From Leishmania martiniquensis (lineage: Eukaryota; Euglenozoa; Kinetoplastea; Trypanosomatida; Trypanosomatidae): 64,000 nt of DNA. The position numbers were made by a program, and so were the translations under genes. The notes below the pieces were generated by a model. The model searched no databases. It saw only the letters and a list, made by a program, of their open reading frames with translations, and was not told where the DNA came from. The stretch lies in NCBI RefSeq assembly GCF_017916325.1, contig NC_090170.1:802001-866000 (forward strand). The letters are read 5' to 3'. Of this stretch, positions 20,338 to 31,284 are shown one piece after another (the first letter of the stretch is position 1; every line of letters begins with the position of its first letter).

Positions 20338-22870
20338 AGGCGCCAGTGCAGCGCAGCGAGTTCACCCTTCACAGGGCGGCGAACAGTACTGGAGTCTGGA
20401 TGACATCAACGTATTGAGGAAGGCAGGCGCCTCTGTGCGCCCCCGGTGGCGTGGCGTACCTCATCACGCTTGAGGAGTCGTTCGCAGCTCCTGCTCAGTG
20501 GCTGGAACAGAGGCCCTCACTCTGCAACAGTGGAGTTGCACCGTCTCGCTTGAAGCGTGAGGGCAGCGGCGTAGCCTTGGCGTACACGGGTCAGCCATCT
20601 CGTGGCCGACATCTGCACCCGAGGCATCCCCTATCACGCCGGCAGTTCGACCTCCACAGACGCCGTGGAGGATGTCGGGGGAAGTGCTTGCAGTACATGA
20701 TCAACTTAGTGACGGATAGCAGCGACTTCTTTCCCGCGGAGTAGTTGACCATGGTGAAGACAGGCGTCCTGGGTAGCAGGGCTTAGCTGCCGTGTGCGGA
20801 GCTTGGTGTCAAGGGCGCGCAATAGCTCGGCAGCGAGCTATGCTACGGGAGTGGCCACTCCTTCCCACCAGCGGCATGCCAGGGCGCCTCAAAGGTCTTC
20901 CTTGTAGAGTCGTCTGGTATGGTTATGCAAGGTGCCTCACCCTCATTTCGAGTGCCAATGGACACCTATGGAACTGTCGTGCTCCTCATCTACACCGACG
21001 GGCTGCGCATGCCCCGCGCAGCGATGGAGGCTGTATACGGGCTGCCGTCGGGCGGTGGAGACTGGAGAAGAGAGCACGGGTGACTCGCCGGCGCCTCACT
21101 GGCAATGTCTCTGCAAGGAGCCGACAACAGCTGTTGCCATGATACTCGAGCGCCGGCTACTGCTGCGCGTGCACGTCTAACATTGGCAGTACGGCATTCA
21201 GCGCTTGAGCAACACCAGCAATCGCTGCCGCGGCCTCCTGAACTTCTTTCTGCGAAGCCCACAGATAGCTTCACGGCTTCTGCCCGATGCTGCGCCTACC
21301 TCATGTCGGAAAGGGATCCCTCTCACGGCCGCTGCCGCGTCATGCTCGTTTCTCGTACAGGAGGCCCATGCGCGACGCCACAATTAGCGGCCGCGACGCT
21401 CTTCGCCGCCGATGCGGGCTCATTGAAGGCGGCAATGCGGAGACCGGCAGACTTCACCGGCGCCGATGGCGTTAGCTCTTTGTAGTCTTCTCCGCTACAG
21501 GAAGCAGAGCATGCGGCGTCTCAGGTATCCCTGCACCCCCTCTGGTGGTTAATCCGCTGTTAAGTATCGTAGCAGCCTTTCGACTGACCCATCATGAACT
21601 CGTGCCTCAATAGAGTCGGTGCCTCCTGCCCGCTCTTCCACTGACGTGGAAGCCCCGGGTCCGGAACGACTCGCTACCACTTCCTCGCGGTGCCGAGCGA
21701 CCTTGGGTTACCCATCATACTCGGTGGCGCCGGCTTTAGCGACGATGTAGGCGCTGTAGCGTCCGTCGTACTGAGCAGCGTGACTGGCACACCTGCGTCA
21801 GTGACAGAGACGGGGCTTTTGCGCTGTGGGGAGGGGGAGGGCAAGGATGTTGGCGTAGAGGTGTAGCAGATGTGTCATGCGGACGAGAGCCGGCGAGGCG
21901 GGGCAAGTACATGCGCTGCTCTTCTCGGCTACTGTCTCGTGCTTCTTTTACCGCCTTGGATGGGGGCTGGGCTGCAGCTGTGGGGCAGCACCACCCAACG
22001 GTGGCAGCACGCCCTCAGTGCTCTCGGGAGTCCTGCTCGACGGGGTGCACATCTCCAATGACGCAGTTGTGGAGCTGCCGCTCATCTCCCTGTCCATCAC
22101 TGAAAACGATAATCTCATCCAAGCGCCCCACCACCAACTCACCGTAACCCTCGCGCGGGTGATATTTTGAGATGATCTGCACAACCACGAGGGCCGGCAT
22201 ACGAGCCGATGCTCAAAGTACACGGGGAAGCGCGCTGCTGTTGCGCGGCGCACTGCCAATGGTGGCATAGACGCGACGAGAGCAGCCCGCGGACATAAGG
22301 GACGCTAGTGTGACGGCCAGCCATTGGGCAACGTAGGCTGAAGCGGGGGGCAGCGCTCGCGCAGTTGTCACGAAGCATGACGCCGATTCAAGTTACATGG
22401 AGCGACGTATCATGTTGCGACCTGTAGTGTGTGCGCTGTGCGCAGGATTCTTCTGCCGGGCAGTGGCTTCCCCCCGAAGGATGGCCTGGCGCATCAGGTG
22501 GAGGAGTGTCAGTTGACGGCAACACGTGGGGCAGAAACCCCTCCACGCCCATCGATTTTGATACGTGTTACCCCCCCCCCCCCGCAGTTGGTCTTCAGCG
22601 CCTCTCTCCTTTCCGGCAGTGCCCTTCTCGCGTACCCGTTGCATTCGCCTATTGTGAGCGCAGCGGCGGTGGCCGGGTGGGGGAAGCGTCACTCCGCAGA
22701 CGGCCCCCGTGAGACTATTTTGCAGGCATTGCGGGGCCGCGAAGAGGTAATGTTCAGCCCCTCATGTGCAGCTCCACCGCCGACCGGAAAACGGTGATGG
22801 GCATGCCGGCGCTGCACGAGACCCGCGTCCAGTTCGAGAAATTACCGCGACGAAGGTGATGTGGATGGGG
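20338..22870 (+). pseudogene. Decayed protein-coding region, family not recognised
   Basis: Unlike the surrounding CT-rich spacers, this stretch has the base composition of coding DNA and gives protein-like fragments on the + strand that jump between frames and are cut by stops. Examples: a fragment with YWSLDDINVLRKAG near 20380-20425, DICTRGIPYHAG near 20610-20650, TYGTVVLLIYTDGLRMP near 20962-21012, PIILGGAGFSDDVGA near 21715-21760, and LDGVHISNDAVVELPLISL near 22036-22100 followed by a stop at 22168-22170. No frame stays open long enough for a working protein. A run of C at 22570-22583 may be one frameshift site. The most likely reading is an old gene that lost function here and may be intact in relatives. 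Boundaries are approximate and no family could be assigned. Confidence 0.6.
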
Positions 22871-23694
22871 TGATTGATGGGCCTGGGCTGATGAGACTCC
22901 ACTGCAACCGTGTCTCGATATTGTGTGTGATGGACGCTGCCCTTTTTCTCTCTTGGTGTTGCACGCTGGCCGCACCATCCGTTGATGCGTCTGTGCATGT
23001 GTGTATATGTGTGTCCATCGCTGCTGGTGAATCAAAGGAGGCCCATTAGCTGCACCTGGGCGACTCGCACGAAAAGAAAAAGAAAAACATAGGGTGCTAG
23101 ACAGGAGCCTATGCTCGTCAGCATCGCTCCCAGAGAAATTCTCCCCTCTCTCTCACATACACACACACCTACAGAGAGAGAACAAAAACGGCAGCAGAAA
23201 GCGTTGAACAGTGGGCTCTCCCCCCCTCTCTCTGTACCCCTCCCTCTGCACCTCCTTCTTTCTCTCTCTTCGAGCCGGCGGGTTGTGGGGGTGGGGGTAA
23301 CGTACAACAGCAACAGCACACACACACACACACAAACGCTCTGCGACCGCGAGCCCCCCAACTCAGAAGGGCATTGTCCATCAAACTTCTGCACTCGAGT
23401 GGCTTCTTCGCTTCTCTTTTCTCTGTTATACACGTACAAACATCAAACGCGTGCACATTTCAGTGCGATTTGCCCTCCCTCGCCTGGCCATCTAAGCGTA
23501 CGTTGCTATACACGCACACACGCGCGTGGGACCCACGAAAAGTCTCTCTACTCGGCGGTAAAGGCGAAGGCACAGAAGACCAGCGCAGCTTCACGGCACT
23601 CAAGTTCCGCGGCGTCTCATCTCTTCTTGTGGCTTTTATTATCCGTATTATTATCAGACGCTTTCTTGCTTGCCCGTATTGTAGCTCGATTACG
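22871..23694. other. Spacer with CA repeat upstream of the DPY-30-like gene
   Basis: CT-rich and CA-rich sequence (CA repeat at 23317-23334), no supported gene. Candidate splice acceptors for the next gene are AG at 23656-23657 and 23683-23684, both after T-rich tracts. Confidence 0.6.
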
Positions 23695-26001
23695 ATGTCG
23701 CACAGCGAACTGGACATGCAGCATCAGCAGGCGACTGGCGTGAAGAAGCTGCGCTTCGACAACTCCGTCTCTACTGCGATGGGTGGTAACTCCGAGGCAT
23801 TGCCGGTTGGCGCGGAGAGCAACACCACAAGTGCACGCTCGGCCCTCAAACCCTCCCCCACCAGCACCAATCCTTCGTGCCGTGCCTCCTCCCTGCGGCG
23901 CCCGTCCGAGGCACCAAGTACTCACAGTGACGCGCACGTGCAGCTCAACCCGACCGCAGAGGTCATCGAGCATGACGGCAGCATCACTACGGTCAATGCT
24001 GAAACCATGGAAGCCGCACGCCCGGTCGAGGCGATGGAGGAGTCTGCTGGCGAGGTGGCGAACTTCCTGGCTGACGTGGGTGCTGGTGTCGCATTGGCTG
24101 CCGCTGCGAACCTGAGCATGGGGTCTGCGGGTTTGTCCCTCGGGGCCTCGCTGCGGACCCCTACCGACGTGATAACGACTAGTGCCGCGTCAGCTTCGCA
24201 GACCACAAGTGAGGACCCGTGCGAACGCTTTCGCTCCCTCCTGCTGCAGCTATCCAGCCTCACCTTGGAACATCGCCCTAAGGATCCGGAACAGTACATT
24301 ATCGACTACCTGCACGCACGGCTGCTGTCGAGCACCGCGTCCGCGCGCTCCTTACAAACGGGAGGCACGACAGCAGACGAAGAGGAGGGGGCCACGGCGA
24401 CCACGGCGGTCGCCGCTGCAGCGGGTACCGCCCTCCCGCAGGAAAACAAGGAAACGAGCTCAACGACGCATTTCGCATCGCTGGGTGATACGGTGGTGGA
24501 GCGCCTGACAGGCAATGCGCTACTGAGCGATGTCGGTCGCGCGGTGGTGACGCGCTTGGCGGAGCTGCTCATCACTGCTCAGCCGGACGACCCGGAGGAC
24601 TTCCTGTGGGCTCGTCTGGAAGCGCGCAGCTTCGGCGAAGACGCCACGCACAACGTAACGTACTCTGCCGACGGCTACCCAGTCGTGCGCCCGGACGACC
24701 CGACGCAGGTGAGCCTCCTCAAGGACATTCCGGCGGCGTCCCCAGGATACGTGGTGGTAGCCGCTCTGTTGCCGTTGCTCTTCGCGAAAAAGCCGGTGGA
24801 TCCTATCAGCTACCTCTTCTACCACATAGGCAGCCGCGCACGCTCCAGCGCTGCCCAGTCGCTGCACTCCTCCTCACGGCACATGCGTGGCGGTGATGAG
24901 GAGGACGAGTTTAATGCGGATAGCTGCACCTCTGGAGAGTTCGACGAAGACAGCAACTCCATAGCCGGCGACACCACTGACTTGTGCAGCGGCGGCGGCT
25001 CCATGCTGATGGCCCCTTTGCAACGAAAAGGCTCTTTGGGCAGTCTGTTCGACAATACGACTGCGTCTGTCGCGCCGTCGCTGCGCCGTCGCTCGGAGCG
25101 GGCCGACAACGCGCGGCAGCGCCTGTCGCAAGGCGCGGCGACACCTCGCAGCGGCAGCACGCGGCGCAGCATGACGGGAGCGACGCGCGCGCCGAGGGAC
25201 GCAACCGCTATGCAGTCGCTACCGAAAGAGCTGGCAGCCCTTAGCGGAGCTGGATCGTCGTCGAAACGCGTTAGCATTGCCCAGCAGGAGGGAAAGCCGC
25301 GTTCTCCGATGCACGTGTCCCATGACAGCAACGCCGGGGCAGCGGTTGACATTGGCAGTAACGCCACGAGGACCCAGCGCGTTTCCTCCTTTTCTGCTGT
25401 TTCCAGCACGCTGCACTCCGCCGAGTCCGACGAGCAAGCGCGCGTGATGAACGAATTTGGAATCCTGCGCCTACGCGAGGAGCTTCGTCTGGAACGTCTG
25501 CAACACGAAATCCGGACCCTCACGCGCGAGTGCGAGTACCGCAAACAGATGGCACTGCTGAACAAGACAGACCGCATGGCCGATCGTGCTGCAGCCACGG
25601 CACAAGAAGCCCTCGAAGAAGCATTAAAGTACCGTGCCTTCCTGTGCGCTCAGATAGATCAACTGGAGGTGGAGCAGCAGCGGCAACTACAAATAATCTC
25701 GCAGCAGTTGGCCAATGCTTCGCCCACTCTGTCTGCAGCTGCAGCGCCAAGGATTTCATCACCTATTGCCGGTTACAGACTCGATGCGGAGGCCCAGTTG
25801 CGGTACCCGGAGCCGCAAGTGCCGAGTGAGCTTGACATCTTGAAGAAGCAGGTGGAGTTGCTCACGATGGAGCAAGCGCGCGCGCGGAGTATGAGGTATG
25901 GCGTCGCGCCTGGCTTTGTGACCGCTGCCCCTCAGACAACCTGGTACCCCAGCCCTGTGACGGGAGTCAGCGGGTCGGCGCGGGCGTCGTACGCTAAGTG
26001 A
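23695..26001 (+). CDS. Protein with three DPY-30/RIIa-like motifs and a coiled coil, 768 residues
   Basis: Three segments share the pattern of the DPY-30/RIIa dimerisation motif (hydrophobic helix, then P-x-D-P and an aromatic/Leu helix): PKDPEQYIIDYL at residues 195-206, PDDPEDFLWARL from 297, and PVDPISYLFYHI from 367. Each is preceded by a Leu-rich helix. They are followed by a Ser/Arg-rich disordered region (about 390-580) and a long Leu/Arg/Glu coiled coil (about 585-680), with a second short heptad-like stretch near 710-730. In other organisms such motifs form four-helix docking sites for AKAP-type anchors in cilia and in chromatin complexes, so a flagellar scaffold is a reasonable inference, not shown here. 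The start is the first ATG after the probable splice acceptor; the open frame upstream to 23374 lies in the pyrimidine-rich leader. Confidence 0.9.
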   Translation: MSHSELDMQHQQATGVKKLRFDNSVSTAMGGNSEALPVGAESNTTSARSALKPSPTSTNPSCRASSLRRPSEAPSTHSDAHVQLNPTAEVIEHDGSITTVNAETMEAARPVEAMEESAGEVANFLADVGAGVALAAAANLSMGSAGLSLGASLRTPTDVITTSAASASQTTSEDPCERFRSLLLQLSSLTLEHRPKDPEQYIIDYLHARLLSSTASARSLQTGGTTADEEEGATATTAVAAAAGTALPQENKETSSTTHFASLGDTVVERLTGNALLSDVGRAVVTRLAELLITAQPDDPEDFLWARLEARSFGEDATHNVTYSADGYPVVRPDDPTQVSLLKDIPAASPGYVVVAALLPLLFAKKPVDPISYLFYHIGSRARSSAAQSLHSSSRHMRGGDEEDEFNADSCTSGEFDEDSNSIAGDTTDLCSGGGSMLMAPLQRKGSLGSLFDNTTASVAPSLRRRSERADNARQRLSQGAATPRSGSTRRSMTGATRAPRDATAMQSLPKELAALSGAGSSSKRVSIAQQEGKPRSPMHVSHDSNAGAAVDIGSNATRTQRVSSFSAVSSTLHSAESDEQARVMNEFGILRLREELRLERLQHEIRTLTRECEYRKQMALLNKTDRMADRAAATAQEALEEALKYRAFLCAQIDQLEVEQQRQLQIISQQLANASPTLSAAAAPRISSPIAGYRLDAEAQLRYPEPQVPSELDILKKQVELLTMEQARARSMRYGVAPGFVTAAPQTTWYPSPVTGVSGSARASYAK

Positions 26002-29000
26002 GCATCGCTGCTATCTCCCCCCCCCCTTTGTGCAGGAGCGCAGTCCCGCGAGGAAGTAGAGGGTGCCGACGTTGGGATCGCCTCTGCGACCGCCGGTAGC
26101 GTCTCTTCGTAACATGCAGTTTCTCTTTTGGCGCGTACGTTCTTCTCGACTCATCTTTGTGTGAGCCGCCGTCGTTATGACTTGCTGCCCATCTCGCGTT
26201 GGTGGCGCTCACAGGTGAGCGGCGGCGACATGCGAAGAGCGAGAGAGGAAGGGCGAGCGAGCGAAGGAGTTGTGGCAACGAGGGAGAAAGGCATCCCTTC
26301 TACTCCTGCCCTATTTACCACGAACAGGTCAGCAATAATAGATGCCTACAGCCACAGTGTACCTGTGTCTCTGTCGCACCGTAGCTAGGTCGAGGAACCG
26401 GGAGACCCGACGCCGCCGTTTGTCGTGCGCGTTAGTGCAATGTCTAAGGCGCACAGCGGAGGCTTACGGCTCAAGCATGGCGGCTCACAGCACGGCAACA
26501 TAGCGAATACCGAAAAAAAAAGGTGCAGCAGACGGATGGTCACATTTTCGGAATGGTTGAAACTTTTCCAAGTGAAGCTGGTGCAAGTGGGATGACGGGC
26601 CTCCAGTCTCTTCGACACAGCGCCAGCCCTGTCCTGCCCACCGACGCGAGTCGTCTCCTGGTTTGACGACCGCCCGCGGGTACGGCTTCTCGAGACGGGA
26701 GAGAGAAAAAAGAAGCAGAGGGACGCCGAAGTCAACTCGAAGAACAAGCAAGCAAACAAACGGCGCCTCATCTCGTATCGGGTCGCCGTCTTGAGTCTGC
26801 GACGCCGCTCTTTTTCCGCACTTTTCTTTCGTTTACGTCTTATTCTTCCTCACTCTTTGTTATGGTTGATGGAGACTGTGCTTTATGTTTCCGTTGATGG
26901 CCATGCACGCGTCTCCTTCCCCAGCGCGCCGTATTTGTTGGAAGCCGAGGGGGAGGTGATGGTGACGTGATGATGGGGTGCTGATGTTTTACTCTCGCAG
27001 GCGCTTCGGTCTGCCGCCGCACGTAGAGGAAAGAAGAAGTCGGATGGACGGGCGCCTGTCCACGCTTATGGGTGGGTGGTGGGGTGCATACACCGCTCTC
27101 ACTCTCATCTTTGCCTTTCTTATTGTTTGAGCGGAGCACGCAAAAAACATCGCCCACAACAAAGCGTGACTGCTCAAGCATCGGTGTGCCAAGAGGTGAA
27201 TACGCCGCGAGCTCATGACCGTCACCGCAATGACTCGGCTGGTCGGTGGGGGGAGGGCTACAGCAGACGGTTAGGACACCCAACGTACGGTGGTGCATTT
27301 TTCTTTCTGGTGCCCACCTCCCCTCCCCTCACCATGATTTCTGTCCTCCGGCAATCTTCCGTTTCTACGCAACGTCTTTATGCTGCTGCTCTTCCCTACA
27401 TCGGACGTGGGCCACTTCGCCTTTGCTGCTTCTCCCTCACCCCCATCCTCTTCGTCGCAGCAGACACGCAGCGGCCTTTCTCGTGAGGCAATAGAGAGTT
27501 TACCGGGTGCACGTGCTTCTGCCATTGCTAACATGCACGCCATCTTGAAAGCACATCCACGCGTCGCTCGAATGGCGACATCGACAGGGGTCTGCAGCGA
27601 GTCAGACACCCGCGTTGGAAGGCGAGAACGCTAGCGATACGAAAGGAATCGACGAGGTGCTTCACAAGGTCACGCCGACACAGGACGCTAGCGCTCGTCG
27701 CGGCATTCATCACATGACGAAGGCAACACAGCCTCCCAGCACTGGCCTGATGGGAGGGGGCAAGGCCTTCGCAACGCCAACGCTGGTGAGGAAGAGCTGA
27801 TGGCAAAGCGGCACGAGGGGCAGAGGTGCGGACGCGGATGTGCGCATAGGCGCCTTGTCTCAATGAGTGAGAGACACACACGCAGAGGAAAAGAAAATGA
27901 AAAATACCGTACACTTTTGCCGGCCTCTGAGAGCGCCTCCCTCCCCCCTCTCTTCCACTTTCCTTCCTCAGAGCAGTGATGCTGTAGCGGATACGTCGAC
28001 TTGACGCCAGGGCGATCATCGACAGTGGGTGTAGCGAGGCATGCGTACGCGAGCAGGGCAACGGGGTGCCGTGGACGTGCGCGGTCGAGGGGAGGGCAAG
28101 GGTAGTGGAGCGCGCGCGACCTTTTCCCGCTGAAATCGCACTATAGTGAAACGTGACGGGGCCCCACGTGGGAAACGCGCTCATGTGCCCACAGGACCAC
28201 TCCACTGATGGGCATCCTCCTTCCCTCCCCCCTCCCAGCGCGGGCTAACGAGCCGCCTCAGCTGTGACTTTCCCCACCCCGCGATCTGGCAGCAGCACAC
28301 ACACCGGCTACACAAGCTGAAAACGGTGCCAACAGAGTTTATCGGACTCCGCAATGCGTCAGCAGTCCTCATGTCAGCAAACGGAATCCATGGGGCGGAG
28401 GGTGCTTCGTGCTCCAAGCGTGCGGCGCTGTCCGAATTCGAATAAGCGTGCTGGCGTGCCCTCCATGGAGAACAGCACACACGGCTTCTTACTGCTGCGA
28501 TGGAGAGAAGCTGCGCAGGCCGCCATGGGTGCAGTCGTTCACCAATCCACTGAGCACATGACGGTAGTGCGAAGGCGTCAACGTGCTAAGAACCGGTGGC
28601 GCGAAGCAAGGCGTACGCGAGCCACACTTCCATCTGAAGCGGTGCGCACGTCCTTCTCCATCCTCTCAGCGCCTTTCCTCTTCCAGCCAGAGAGACAACA
28701 GCACACCCACAGTCAACGACGAGAAAATACGGAGGGAATAACCCGGCCGTCTCGGAGCATAAACACTTCGGAAGACGTCACTCACGCATCCCTGCAAGGT
28801 ACTGCAGAGATGCCCTCTGCACGGTTGCGAGGGGTGTCGCTCCATCACCCCGGAGTTTGGATGCGCCTGTATGTATGTATAGGGGGGGGAGTTGACGGCG
28901 ACAGTGAATGGCAGCGAGGAAAGGAGGACCATCAAGCACGACTCGCTGCGCTAAGACAATCCGACGCACACAGTCACTCCTCCCTCTCAACTGACGATGA

Positions 29001-29256
29001 CCTCCGTCGCCTTTGACGGCCAATTTCGTGGTTTTCATCGTCCCTTTCTCTCTCTCTGTTTCTCCCTCCTGGTCTTCTGTCCTCTACGGCGGACGCTTAT
29101 GTCTACTTGCCACAACACCCGATCTTGTTGGTCGGCAGCTCGTTGTTTCTGTAGCACCAAGACCACACGCACACACATCCTCTGCGTTGCGTTCGTGCTT
29201 GTTTTATTGTCTCATTTAGTGGGCGTTCCTATTCGGCTGGCGTTCTCCGCTGCGTC
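26002..29256. other. Long intergenic region (3.2 kb) before YKT6
   Basis: No supported gene. CT-rich blocks at 27310-27460 and 29037-29090. The + frame at 28354-29016 stays open for 220 codons, but its product is Arg/Ser/Gln-rich without recognisable structure and lacks clear coding bias. The minus frame at 27528-28205 is low-complexity. Confidence 0.55.
29037..29138 (+). promoter_or_regulatory. Probable trans-splice acceptor of YKT6 mRNA
   Basis: A CT-rich tract at 29037-29085 is followed by its first good AG at 29137-29138. No ATG lies between this AG and the YKT6 start at 29257, so the 5' UTR would be 118 nt. Confidence 0.5.
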
Positions 29257-29874
29257 ATGAAGCTCTATGGCTTACTGATTCTGAAGCCCTTCCAGCAGGG
29301 TGTCGAGAAGGACCCTATCATCTGCTGTAGCGCCGTCGATGTCAGCTCCTTCGGCTTCTTTCAGCGAAGTTCTGCGCGCGAGTTCATTGTGTTTCTCTCC
29401 CGAACAGTGGCGAAGCGGGTCGCCCTTGGCGCCAAGACGCAGATCACAGAAAACGGAAATGTTGTGTATGCGTACGCGACTTTGGACGGCCTCGTCGCCA
29501 TAGCGGTGAGCGACATCGAGTATAACGCGCGTGTTGCCTTCACGCTCTTGACGGAGCTGGTGCCGCAGTTCCAGCAGACGTTCCGCGGTAAGTACGACTC
29601 CGTGGGGGGCAAGGCGGATGAGTTTCTGCACTGGCCTTTCCTTGGTGAGACTCTCGAGAAGTACCAGAAGCCAGAAGAGGTGGACAAGATCCTGCGTATC
29701 AAGCGGGACATCGAGGACACAAAAGTCATCATGTACAACGCAATCGATCAGATCATCGAGCGGGGACAGAAAATCGACGACTTGGTGGCGCAGAGCGAGG
29801 ACCTTGGCATGGCCAGCAAGACATTTTACAGCCAAGCGAAGCAGACAAACGCGGGGTGCTGTGTCCTTATGTGA
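29257..29874 (+). CDS. YKT6: R-SNARE YKT6
   Basis: Vesicle-fusion SNARE acting in ER-Golgi, Golgi and endosomal traffic. 205 residues, the family's normal size. The N-terminal longin domain covers about residues 1-130, opening MKLYGLLIL. The single SNARE motif spans about 140-198, with the zero-layer arginine at 169 in IIERGQKIDDL. In place of a transmembrane helix the protein ends in CCVLM. C202 with VLM is a CaaX prenylation box, and C201 just before it is the usual palmitoylated cysteine, so membrane attachment is by lipid. The match to YKT6 is good over the whole length and no key residue is missing. The start is the first ATG after the predicted acceptor. Confidence 0.96.
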   Translation: MKLYGLLILKPFQQGVEKDPIICCSAVDVSSFGFFQRSSAREFIVFLSRTVAKRVALGAKTQITENGNVVYAYATLDGLVAIAVSDIEYNARVAFTLLTELVPQFQQTFRGKYDSVGGKADEFLHWPFLGETLEKYQKPEEVDKILRIKRDIEDTKVIMYNAIDQIIERGQKIDDLVAQSEDLGMASKTFYSQAKQTNAGCCVLM

Positions 29875-31284
29875 GGAGGAAAAAGAGGGGACAGGTGATG
29901 ATCTTGAAACACCGCGACACGAAAGGGCGCCGATGACACACACAGCGCGTTTTCTCTCTGTGCGAAACGGCCGTTGGCATGTGTACGCATGTGAGCATCT
30001 CTTTGCTTTCTCTCTCTCTTCGTAGAGGGAATCGAACGTTGCCGCGGCAGCAGTCGCTGCCGCGCGCTGCACACGACTCTGCTGCCTTTTCTTTGGCATG
30101 TGCTTTGCTTCAGCTTTTCTTGTCGGCACTTTTTGTGTCAGTCCTCTCTGTGACCTGTTGGTGTGTTCACTGGGCGGAGGAGCGATGTACGTGCGCATCT
30201 CTCTCTCTATGTAGGTGTCTGGGTGTTTTGTTGCCTTACGAGTTGTGTTGCTGGATGTCGCGTCTCTTCTGCCCGATACACACGTAGAGAACCCTTAGTG
30301 GGCTCTCTGCTCGCCCCTTCGCCCCATTCTATCGACTGCAGGCCGAGGGGGTGGGGGCGGATCGTTTATGGGTAACATTTTCACTGCCAAGTATCGCGCA
30401 CGCTTTCACCCGCACACACACACAAGCGGCTGATTCTGGAAGAGGGGGTGATGTGCTCTCGTACTCACCCTGTACGCCTGTGTCGACGCCCTTAAGTGCG
30501 CTCCGCTGAATGCTGATATAAAGCCTCTGCCGATTGGGACGGGTCACTGCGCTGCAGGGCCACCCGCACGCCTTTTTTCTTCTCCCTCGCGTGGGGTGCA
30601 GAACAGGGGTGGGGCACGTGGCTTAGTCATGCAAGGGCGGAGAAAAAGAGGGTGTGAGGTGACATGTATAGCCGTGGAGCGCTTGCCGTGTGTCCATTAC
30701 GCCCTCCTCCAATGCCGACTCTTCCACGCCTTTCTAGCACGACGCTCCTTATCGTGGTGCGAGTGCCTCTCACTTGGCTGCTACCCTCCGGGCTCTGGGT
30801 GCCAGCTGAGAAGGTACGGGAAGAAACGGTGCAGGTGGCGGCGGGGCGGATTCCCTCCCCGGCAGCACAGGCACGCTTCTTCGAGTCCGACGAGATTGAG
30901 GCTGGAGGTCCGTGTACCACTAAGCGTGTTCAGCACGTCACAAGAAGGATGTCTGCTCCCCTGTCAGCTTCTTTTCCGCAGCTCCATCAGACGAAAGTGG
31001 TTCGAGCCTTCGACTGCTTTTTCGCGACGCACTCGCGTGCGCCCCCTCACTATTTCCTTTGTGCATGCCCCTTCTCTATCTCTTCATCATCCTTCTCTTA
31101 TACGCTGGCACACCGCGCCGTTGTCTTCGACTACACAATGCCTCAGACTGGAACACACGCACTCACACCCACAACAATTTCTTTCGTTGCCCCAGGAATG
31201 GAAGCCAGCTGTGCATCGATCTGCCCATCCCCGTTGCTTGACTGCCGGCGAGCCAAGGCACATGCGGGGTGAACTTGTGTGGCG
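29875..31284. other. Intergenic region between YKT6 and the acidic protein gene
   Basis: No supported gene. CT- and GT-rich spacer. The 202-codon open frame at 30664-31272 runs into the splice region of the next gene; its product is Ser/Pro/Thr-rich with no recognisable domain and is not called. A tract ending in AG at 31194-31195 is the likely acceptor of the next gene. Just after it a 24-residue upstream frame starts at ATG 31198 and stops at 31272. Confidence 0.55.

Noticed and set aside
27528..28205. 225-codon minus-strand frame
   Set aside because: No other gene is on the minus strand, composition is low-complexity, and no splice signal is present in that orientation.
28354..29016. 220-codon + frame before YKT6
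   Set aside because: Arg/Ser/Gln-rich product without recognisable structure and no clear coding bias. Could be a very old remnant but not supported.
30664..31272. 202-codon + frame ending just before the acidic protein gene
   Set aside because: It spans the pyrimidine tract and AG of the next gene and has no domain; only its last 24 codons matter, as an upstream frame.
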